The notes under the pieces: generated by a model
What the model saw: only the letters and a program-made list of their open reading frames with translations
Database searches by the model: none
What the model was told of the DNA's origin: nothing
Shown here: in pieces, positions 55,691 to 64,000 of the stretch
How positions within the stretch are numbered: the first letter of the stretch is position 1
How the letters are laid out: the number at the start of each line of letters is the position of its first letter
Program-made: the position numbers and the translations under genes
Assembly: GCF_023091745.1 (NCBI RefSeq)
Contig: NC_068910.1
Coordinates: forward strand, 132,325,170-132,389,169
Source of the DNA: Budorcas taxicolor
Taxonomy: Eukaryota > Chordata > Mammalia > Artiodactyla > Bovidae
Length of the DNA: 64,000 bases
Direction: 5' to 3'

Positions 55691-57114
55691 AGCATCTCCC
55701 TCATGGGGCCCCCAGAAGAGCAAGTGAGACCAGGTCTGGAGGTATCAGTGCAGACAGTGGCCATAGTGCCCAGTGAACCTCAGCTTCTTGTGCTGTGGAA
55801 GGAGCCCGGAATGTGAGATCTTGAGAAGGCCTTAGTGTGTGAGGGCAGGGGAGGGGAGGGGATGGAGTCCAGGGCTTCAAAGGGGCTTCCTCAAAGGAGG
55901 CTGGCTGGTTGTGGTTTAATCTCACCAAGAAGGGAGGCTGAGGAAACTGTCCTATAACGTGAGAACTCAGAATGAGGCTGGATGAGAGAAGAGCTTCACA
56001 GTGAGAATGGAGCCCAAGGGTGGCTGGAACCCATGGAGGTCTTGCAGGGGTTTCTTGGGGTACTTCTCTCTTCTGGAAGTGACAGCGTTCCAGCGTTGCA
56101 GCACACCTTGCATAGCTTTTCTCTCTGTGGCTTCCTGCCTCCTCCCAGCCCAGCTTTCTGACTGGAACTGAGGAGCCATCAGCATCTCTGTGGTGCTTGT
56201 CACTCTAGAAACCAGGGACAGGAGGCACAGAAGGAACAAGAGAACTGAGGATGGTGGGGGAAGGAACAGCCGAGCTAGTGGCCGAGCTGCTGGCTGGAGC
56301 CGGGCGTTACGGCGGGTAGGAGTAGGGTGGACTTCCTTGGAGTGAATGCAGGCACCCAGCAGAGGCTCTGAGGTCTTCCCTTCCATCCCCCAGCTCTGGA
56401 GCCAGATGACCCCTTCCCTACCCTAGGCACATAGAGGGGACTGACCTCCTCTGAGGTTTTAGAGTCCAGTGCAGTGTGCATGTTACATGGGCATCAATCA
56501 GCAGGGCTGATGTAGAGGAGCCCCTTGGCCCAGGAGAGCAGGGCTCAGGATGAGACACTTAGCAGCCGCTGAAAGGGTGACTCTGGCCAGGGACCCTCTT
56601 CCATTGTGAAGGCAGGGCTGCACACCCCTACCTCCTCCACTGTGAAAACAGACATGAGCAGTGGGCCTTAGAGGTTTTGTTTTGTTTTGTTTTTGTTCGA
56701 GGGGGTAGTGGAGACAGTAAACACAGTTAAGCAGTATAATTAAGTGAAACTAATAACAAAATTAATCTGCCACCTAATTATAAACATACTGCTACTATGC
56801 TACATAATAATTAGTAGTAAATAGTAAACAAGCCAGACAAAGGTGATGTGCTTTAACACAGCCAGGCCAGTGGTTATGGCCTCTTGTTCAGTTTCCATTC
56901 CAGGATGTGTCATGGCTCTGGGCCTACCTTGACACCAGGTACTGTTCCATCATATGTGATTACTGACACCCATTTGACCCGTTTGGACAGCTCCCCCAGC
57001 CTGGAGCTGTCCTTCCATGATCCTATCACCCCAGGACACACCAGAATCCCCCTCAAAAGATGGGAGTGCTCGGCTGTACATTTAACTCCTTTATTTCTGC
57101 TTTGACCTTCAGGC
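55691..57114. other. Unassigned intergenic DNA
   Basis: No gene recognised. A four-run G tract (gggcaggggaggggagggg) lies at 55843-55861 and a (TTTTG)n run at about 56675-56697. Confidence 0.45.
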
Positions 57115-57225
57115 TGCCTTCCTCCTTCAATTTATCAACAAATATCTGTGCCCCACTCCCACGTGGCAGGCTCTGTATCAGATGCTAGAGAGACAGAGGT
57201 GAGGGTATCAGTAACATTGTCGGGA
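57115..57225 (+). repeat. L2/MIR3-type fragment
   Basis: Shows atttatcaacaaatatctgt then ggcaggctctgtatcagatg. Confidence 0.5.
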
Positions 57226-57539
57226 GAAAACAGAAACAGCTCATGATGATGAGATATGTTTGCTTTGTGACTTCTCCACACGCGGGATATTTTCATACAA
57301 CTCAAAAAAGGTTATTCTTTAAAAAGATGAATAAGATCTAGTATTTTAAAAGGAGCCAATGGGCCGGCAGAGGAGACCAGCCTCCATCCTGCTTGGTACA
57401 GATCCGGGGATAAAGCTGGAGGGGTCTGCAGAGGCCATGGGACAGCAGTGGCTCTTGCTGGTTGAGAGAGGAGGGGGTGGGTGCCGCTCAGAGCAAGTTG
57501 AGCCCAGCGGCGTGTGGAAGGATGGGGGTAATAGCAGCA
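57226..57539. other. Unassigned intergenic DNA
   Basis: Nothing recognised. Confidence 0.45.
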
Positions 57540-57672
57540 GTTAGCGCTGACTGACCACTTACAGGGTGCCGGGTCCTGCTATAAGCTCTGTGTCTGCCAT
57601 AACCCACGTGATCCTCACCGCATTGTGGGGCAGGCCTACTGTTGTTCCATGTTACAGAGGAGGCAACTGAGT
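57540..57672 (-). repeat. MIR SINE
   Basis: Shows ctgaccacttacagggtgcc, cgtgatcctcaccgcattgt and catgttacagaggaggcaac in MIR complement order. Confidence 0.7.
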
Positions 57673-57674
57673 GT

Positions 57675-58150
57675 AGCAGGTTGGATGATGTCCCTCAGAA
57701 AGATATGTCCAAGTACTACCCCTGGTCCCTGTGAATGTGGCCTTATTTGGAAATAAGGTCTGCAAATATAATTAAGGATTAAGATATTTTAAGAACAAGA
57801 TGAGATTATGATCTGCCCTGGAGATGAGATCATTTGGGACTTGGGATGGGCTTTGAATCCAATGACTGGTGTTCCTATGGGAGAAAGGAAAGGAGACAGG
57901 GATGTGAGACAATAACATGGGGGAGAAGGCCTTGTGAAGACAGAAGCAGAGGCTAGAGTTCTGGGGCCATAAGCCCAAGGCAACTAAAGCCCGCAGAAGC
58001 TAGAAGAGACATATGAGGATGGTCTGTGAGGGCCTCGGGAGAGAGCGCAGTCCTGCTCAGAGCTGGCTGAAGCCTGTACTGTAACGAGCTCTCCTCTGGA
58101 GAGCCTGCGCCACTGTGAGTGATCCCCCCGGGCCCCAAAGTCCTTCAGAT
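57675..58150 (+). mobile_element. MaLR-type LTR (MLT1-like)
   Basis: Shows ggttggatgatgtccctcag, gtgaatgtggccttatttgg, aatccaatgactggtgttcc and gtgaagacagaagcagaggc, the order of an old MLT1-like LTR; its end is indistinct. Confidence 0.65.
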
Positions 58151-59490
58151 CCAGGTCAAGGGCGGGTAAGCCACCTCCCTTCACTGCATGGCCATTGGTG
58201 GACCCCAGGAACCTGGTCCCAGACTTGCCAGCCCCTGTGGTGCATGCTCAGCCCACCAGGAACAGCCTGGCTTCAAGAGTGAGCAGGGCCTGTGGTCGCT
58301 GTGTGTGTGATGGAGTGCTTCTGTGAGGCTGATGGAGCCTCTAAGTGAAGAGGTTGGGTTCCTGCTTGGGGGAAAGATCTTGCAGTTTTCTCCACCGGCC
58401 ACAAACCTGGGCTCTAGTCTTGTAGGGGAGAAGGGAGGCTCACTGGGCAGGCTTGTCTGGACCTATAATCAGCGATCAGGAGGCTCCTGGCCACTGAGAC
58501 GGCAGGGCTTCCAGTGGGGCGGGCCAGGCCTTCTCGGGGCTTGGCAAGGAGTGTGGTTCTGCAGCTCCACCGTGTCCTCACTCCTTTGTCGTGATTCTCA
58601 GAGAAGGCTGGGGACTGTTTGCTTCTCCTTGGGGAAGCCAGGTCGTACTGCAGCAGGAGAGGGACTTTAGTGCTTACGTGTGAGATGGGAGCAGTGACCA
58701 AGGCCTGGGGACCCGAAAGATGGGGAATGACAGGGTTTAGAGGGCTTGTAGAATAGAGATTGTACTGCTTGTTTTAAGGCCCCTGAGTGCTTGGGAGCTA
58801 ACATAGGGACACAAGGGGCTCAAGAGACCACTGGGAGCCCCAAGCAGCAGCGAGAGTTCCTAGAGGAACTACCCTTCAGGAGTGTGGAGTGCCCGCTCTG
58901 GGCTCTGCAGGGCTAGGGGTGCTGTCAGAGAGTCAGCATCCAAGCAGATCTCTCTTCTTTGCTTCTGCCCTCCACCTACTGGCCCCACCTGGCATGACTT
59001 CCCCTTCCAGAAGAACTACTACACTCCTGCCAGGGTCCAAGCAAGGAGGCCGTGGGGCTCTACTGTGTCTGGTTCTGAGCATGTTCTTTCTGTGAGTGAA
59101 GGTCTCCTGTCATTGCCCCTGTGGGCAGAAGAGGCCCTCCAGTCTCTGCGAAGGGGAGCCAGGCTGCTGGGTTGCAAGGAGCCGCCTCGGGCACTTGAGG
59201 GAAATCCTTTTGGCTGGGACTGAGCAGGATGACAACAATGAGGAAGACAGATGTGGGGATTTTGTCATTTTGTGGGCATGTGAGTAGGCTGCTTTATGTT
59301 TCTCTGTGACTGCAAAGGAAAGAGGACCCAGGGATTGACTTGAGAATGAGAGGGGTTAGTTCTTCATGATGGTCAAGCCCAGGCACTTGCCTGTTGCTGG
59401 GCAGGCATCACATGGTGATCACTGGTCACCATCTCAGGAACCGGGTTGGGCAGCTGCAGCTGGAGATGAGTTCAGATGGTGAGAGAGGGT
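58151..59490. other. Unassigned intergenic DNA
   Basis: About 1.3 kb with no gene or confident repeat. Confidence 0.45.
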
Positions 59491-59862
59491 CTGTTGTTGT
59501 TCAGTGACTCAGTCCAGTTTGACTCTTTGTGACCCCGTGGACTGCAACATGCCAGGCTTCCCTGTCCTTCACTATCTCCCAGAGTTTGCTCAAACTCATG
59601 TCCATTGAGTCGATGATCCCATCCAACCATCTCATCTTCTGTCTGCCCCCTTTCCTCCTGCCTTCAATCTTGATGAGTTGGCTCTTCACATCAGGTGTCC
59701 AAAGTACTGGAGCTTCCGCTTCAGCATCACTACTTCTAATGAATATTCAGGGTTGATTTCCTTCAGAATTGACTGATTTGATCTCTTTGCTGTCCAGGGT
59801 ACTCTTAAGAGACTTCTCCAGCACCGCAGTTAGAAAGCATCAGTTCTTTGGCATTCAGAGAG
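59491..59862 (-). mobile_element. BovB (RTE) LINE 3' end
   Basis: Complement of BovB: ttcagtgactcagtccagtt, catccaaccatctcatcttc, ctccagcaccgcagttagaa. 5'-truncated, no reading frame retained. Confidence 0.94.
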
Positions 59863-59944
59863 TGGGGCTGGGGGCTCAGCTTGGAGTATCCTATAGCCTT
59901 GGAGCAACAGTAAAAGCAGTATAATTAGTGTAGTCGTGGAGTAT

Positions 59945-60170
59945 GCAGGATTTCTCTTTACGTGCAGGCTCTGCCACTCACCTGCCAGGTGACTTTGGCT
60001 CAGTTACTTACCCTTTCTATGTCTCAGTTTCATCATCTATAAAATGGGAGTCTAGCAGTATTGACTTCATAGAACTGTTGGGAGAAATACACAGTTCAAT
60101 ATACATAAAAAATATGAACAGTGCCTGGCACGCTGTAAGAGCTAAATATTGGCTAATGTTACTCTCCATG
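59945..60170 (+). repeat. MIR SINE, nearly complete
   Basis: Shows caggctctgccactcacctg, tttggctcagttacttaccc, catctataaaatgggagtct and cagtgcctggcacgctgtaa in MIR order. Confidence 0.85.
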
Positions 60171-60837
60171 GGTCACCCTTGCATTAGGGGCCAGCACATG
60201 GGTTAGTCATTCTGCATTTGGAGGAAGTGTCTCTGGGTTCTGATATTCTTGAGTTCCCTGGGAACATTTTCATCATAGCAATACCATCAAAAATGTACCC
60301 TGGGGCAATGCCCCCTGAGGGCAGATGACATCCTGGGGGACGGGGTGGGGCACAGACCGGGTCCTCTGCAGAGCCCAGTGCACATTCACCGAGCTGGCGC
60401 CTCCCAGTTAGGGGAGAGGTGGTTACCTTCACCCTGGCCTTGGTCAGGCCTCTGCTGATGGTTTCTTCAGTCTGTGATTGGGCTCCAGTGTCGAGACCCT
60501 AGGTGGATGTGCCTACAGCCCTGGGCAGGCACCAGAGCTGTTCATCTGGGGAAGGAGGGGAAGACGTGGTTGAGTCCCTGGCTTGTCCTGCTGGACTGGC
60601 TTCTTGGCAAACAGCCCAGCCTGGGCCTGACCAGTGTCCTCCAATGTCCTCCAACCAGATGAGACCCATTGTTTAGGGGAGCTCTTTCCTTGGGGACCAG
60701 AGGCACCATCACCCCTGGGCACTCCTGGGGAGCAGCCAGGCACTTGGACTACTTCCTTCCTAGGAACATGAGGTGAGGAAGTGGCTGAGGTTCCCACAGC
60801 CTCTGCTCTGCCCTCCACTGAAGCACACTCAAGCCCC
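60171..60837. other. Unassigned intergenic DNA
   Basis: Nothing recognised. Confidence 0.45.
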
Positions 60838-60965
60838 GTCAGTCATTTAATGTGCAGGACGATGACTCATTTAATCCTCCCAGCAACCCCACAAACTTAG
60901 GTATTATTTCATCCCCATCTTGTATGTCAAAGACACTCAGGGATATGGTGAGGGCAGAAAGTGGA
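60838..60965 (-). repeat. MIR SINE fragment
   Basis: Shows gactcatttaatcctcccag, aaacttaggtattatttcat and ccatcttgtatgtcaaagac. Confidence 0.65.
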
Positions 60966-61101
60966 GCAGGAATCAGGCTCAGGCCTGACCCTGAAGCTCC
61001 ACGATGCTTTCTCCCTAAGGAATCAGGCAGGGATTGGGGAGGTTGGTGCGGGGCAAAAATAGAACCACACAAACCAATAATATAGGGCACTGCAGAGGGG
61101 T

Positions 61102-61378
61102 CAGAGAAGGCAATGGCACCCCACTTCAGTACTCTTGCCTGGAAAATCCCATGGACAGAGGAGCCTGGTAGGCTGCAGTCCATGGGGTCTCTAGGAGTCG
61201 GACACGACTGAGCGACTTCACTTTCACTTTTCACTTTCATGCATTGGAGAAGGAAATGGCGACCCACTCCAGTGTTCTTGCTTGGAGAATCCCAGGGATG
61301 GTGGAGCCTGGTGGGCTGCCGTCTATGGGGTTGCACAGAGTCGGACACGACTAAAGCGACTTAGCAGCAGCAGCAGTA
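61102..61378 (+). repeat. Bov-A2 dimer SINE with 10-bp target-site duplication
   Basis: Complete dimer from cagagaaggcaatggcaccc to the (gca)n tail. The duplication gcagaggggt lies at 61092-61101 and 61379-61388. Confidence 0.95.
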
Positions 61379-61388
61379 GCAGAGGGGT

Positions 61389-61700
61389 GGGGAGAAAAAG
61401 GAGATAAATTCAGGAGACTGAGGATTGTGAGAATGAGAAATTAGAGGAAGAGAGGGGAAATTACATCTCCTTTGTGTCTCTTTGGCAGGGGGTATACACC
61501 TGCCTTATACCTCCTAATACCTGCTATGTACAGGTCCCTCCGGGTGTAGGCCTGCTGAAGTAGGAGAGCCTAGATTTGTGGGGCCTCGTGTCTGAAACAC
61601 AAACGAACGCGTGGCCTGGCAGGGTGGCCTAGAGAATCCTCCTGTCCAGAGGGATCACGTGTAATCACGTGAGCCCTGCAGGGCTAGGCCAGAAAATGCC
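61389..61700. other. Unassigned intergenic DNA
   Basis: Nothing recognised. Confidence 0.45.
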
Positions 61701-61905
61701 AGGTCTTTTTTTTTTTTTTTTAACAGAAGCAGGAAATCAACTTTTTTTTTAATGTCAACACTCTTAATTTAAAGATGTTAGTAACCAAAACAGTTTAGAA
61801 TATCGTTTTAGAAAAAGGAAAAATAACAAAAAAAATAAAACATGTTCAGCTTATAGATTGCCAGAATGTAACCTCAGCTTTACTGCACTTATTTCCATGA
61901 GGGTC
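61701..61905 (-). other. T-runs and A/T-rich segment, possibly the 3' end of an old retrocopy
   Basis: A run of about 17 T starts near 61706, and a second T-run lies at 61742-61750. The minus strand then reads like a mammalian 3' UTR, with an ATTAAA next to the inner A-run. No parent transcript was recognised and no target-site duplication was found. Confidence 0.25.
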
Positions 61906-63749
61906 TCACCATCAAACTGTGAGCCTCTCCAGGGCTTACAACTGCAGGAGGAGCAGTGTGCCCTGGGGGGATTGAGAATTGAGGGCTGTGAGAAAGAAGC
62001 ATACAGATTTCCAGAAAGGAACCAGACTGAGTCAGACCGATGCATTGCCAAAAAGATACAAGAGAGCCATGTTGCCTTTGACCCTGGGGGTACCTTGTAC
62101 CTCTTCTCTGTGGCCACAGCATTCCCAGGGCCCTGGGCTCCATGCGGAGTACACGAAACTGCGGGTGCCAGAGGGCTGAGGGGGCAGAGAGGGAGGGTTG
62201 CATGGAGGCGGTGGGAAGCTGCTCTGCCTGGCTGCTGAGAAGTGAATCACATTTCCATGTGATGGGTGCAGTTCACACTTTGTAAGGGAACAAGGAGCAA
62301 CCGGAGCCTGACTTTTCTAAATATACCAGGCAAGGCAACTTGCCTGGCTCTGAATTGAGATTCCTGACAGGAGGCTGGGCGAGCCTCGGATCCAGCGTTT
62401 GCAGGTTGCATCCCGGGCTCTGCTTCTCCAGCAGGGGGAAGAGGGACTGATGCAGGGAGCTGGGACTTGCAGAAGGTGCTACCAATTTCCATTCTTGGGT
62501 AAATACCTATGGAAACTCTGGGGTACCCTCTTGGGCCTGTACAACCAGGGGGCTTCTGTGGCCAGATGAGACCCCCTCTAACCCCAAGGCAGATTCCTCC
62601 TCCTGTTGCCCTCAGCCTTCACAGGGCTGCCTGGCACAGACCACCACCCCCCTACCCTCGTTGTGTCCTTCAGGCTTCCAGGTATGGGACGTGTCTGTGA
62701 CATCCTTTCCAGAGCCTGGGGGCGTCGATCTCCCCCAGTTGTCCAATCTCCTTGTAAGTCTACACCTGATACAGTGTTGGGAGCTGAGGCGCTGCCTCCA
62801 TGGATAGGGACCCCAAGTCCCTGGAAGGACCGTGAAATGCCACCACTGCACATCCGGAAGTGACCTGCAGGGCCGTGCTGCAGGCTGGGAATGTGGGTTC
62901 CCGTTCTGCCACTGACCACCTGCCCTTCTCTCCTTGGAACCAGTTTCCAACTTGGGGCAAGAGGAGCCTTGAGGTGACGATGCTAATCTGAGGCCCCTCC
63001 CGGTTCTGACAGGTCATGGTTCCCTCATGTGCGATGTGGGCAGGAGGTTTGGGAAGGTATGAGGTGGGTGGTGTTTGGTGACAGCTCTCCACGGAGCAGG
63101 TGGGGAGGTTCATCTTCTCCTGACTTTGGGTATGAACTGAAGCAGCCCCAAGCCTCTGGCAGGCTGTGATCAGTGTCTGGAGCTTTCAACCTGGTCAGCT
63201 ATCCTAAGGCTGGGGAGAAATGGCAGAGATAAGCAAGGAGATGTAGGCTTTAGGTTGTGGACAGAGATGCCCATGGCATGCGGGCACTGTGGGCCAGGCC
63301 CAGTCCAGCTCCGGGGAGCTCTGGCCTCGAGTTGCTGCAGATAAGCAACCAGCAGGCCTGCGAGAATCCTTTGTAACCAGACTCTTAGCTGTCAACAGCT
63401 TTGCTAGGTGAAGTGACTAAAGAAAAGGCTGAGTCTGGGTGGAAAGGGGCTGGGGGCGTGGTGTTAGTTTAGACCCCAGGGCTCAGACCAGAGGTGTCAA
63501 ACAGGGTGCTGCAGGCTGTAACCTGGGAGGTGAGACCCTTTCCTGGATTTCAACGTCCCACTGGGCTTCTTGAGTCCAAGGGGTTTCCAGGGGACCTCAA
63601 GGTGCCAAGAAGACTGAGTCTCTAAGGAGCCAGCAGCTGTGCCCTTTGAGAGGTTTTCTGGGTGAGACACTCCCTGCTCCCACCAAGGCCCCTGTGTTCT
63701 GGGGAGCAAGAAGGCAAGGTGGTGGTAGGAAATGGCCGTGGGCTTCAGG
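61906..63749. other. Unassigned intergenic DNA
   Basis: About 1.8 kb with no gene or confident repeat. Overlapping open frames of about 110 codons on both strands have no recognisable domain. Confidence 0.45.
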
Positions 63750-63830
63750 GTCTGTGGGGTCTGAACCCAGTCCTGCCTCTGCCACTGCTCAGAGGTCTAG
63801 GCCCCTTCACTGCCTTCCGGTTTCTTTAAA
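63750..63830 (+). repeat. MIR-type fragment
   Basis: Shows gtctgaacccagtcctgcct and gaggtctaggccccttcact, in the order of a MIR 5' half. Confidence 0.45.
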
Positions 63831-64000
63831 GAATTTACTGGTATCTGAAATGCCCTGTTTAATCATTTATGTTTCCTGCCAATCCCCCAAACCCTAGTGG
63901 GAGGCTGGGCACTGAGAAATACAGTGGTATACAAGCCGGGGAATCCCCGCCTTGTGGGGTCTGTAGTCTCAGCAGGCGAACAGCTGAGGAAAGATGGCGG

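Noticed and set aside
1246..61380. Recurrent tRNA-like A/B box strings such as gggttcaatccctgg
   Set aside because: They belong to the heads of Bov-tA and CHR SINEs. None can fold as an intact tRNA with a standard anticodon arm and CCA-proximal stem.
1..64000. Search for CRISPR arrays, operons, phage or bacterial systems
   Set aside because: No regularly spaced repeats with unique spacers exist, and all strong signals are ruminant retroposons or ADCY5. The window is vertebrate nuclear DNA.
58151..64000. Possible HACD2 3' exons upstream of ADCY5
   Set aside because: Human gene order places HACD2 next on this side, but no open frame here resembles its C-terminal region and no exon with proper splice sites could be supported.

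Overview
This window is mammalian, more precisely ruminant and almost certainly bovid, nuclear DNA. It is full of ruminant-specific retroposons: Bov-tA and Bov-A2 SINEs, 3' ends of the RTE-type LINE BovB, and CHR-type tRNA-derived SINEs shared by cetaceans, hippos and ruminants. These lie over older mammal-wide repeats (MIR, L2, L1M, MER5A, MLT1-type MaLR LTRs). The layers cannot separate cattle from sheep, goat or buffalo.

One protein-coding exon can be supported. It is the first coding exon of ADCY5 (adenylyl cyclase type 5), on the minus strand at 29012-30139. It encodes 376 residues: the long disordered cytosolic N-terminus and the first five transmembrane helices of the first membrane domain. 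It ends in phase 0 at a CAG|GTAGGG splice donor. The exon lies in a CpG island of about 3 kb (about 28990-31960) that also holds the leader and probable promoter. An in-frame TAG at 30596-30598 and the absence of any other in-frame ATG fix the start at 30137-30139. One 14-codon upstream ORF precedes it.

Layout: 1-29011 is the 5' part of ADCY5 intron 1, which continues past the left edge. It holds repeats plus a few non-repeat stretches that could be regulatory, notably a perfect RFX-type X-box palindrome at 25710-25723 and a paired CAATTAG motif at 24327-24348. From 29012 to about 31960 lie the exon, leader and promoter. From about 31960 to 64000 is intergenic DNA upstream of ADCY5. It is denser in recent retroposons, with several nested insertions whose target-site duplications can be read directly, and it has a 3'-truncated 5S rRNA retropseudogene at 35191-35278. 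In the human genome the next gene on this side is HACD2; I see no exon of it here.

No operon-like or defence-like system is present. I found no credible novel gene. The points worth a second look are regulatory candidates near ADCY5, a 43-44 bp minisatellite, the 5S retropseudogene, and repeat architectures such as nested, inverted and tandem SINEs. All repeat family names come from recognising motifs by eye, so the ends of old elements are approximate.
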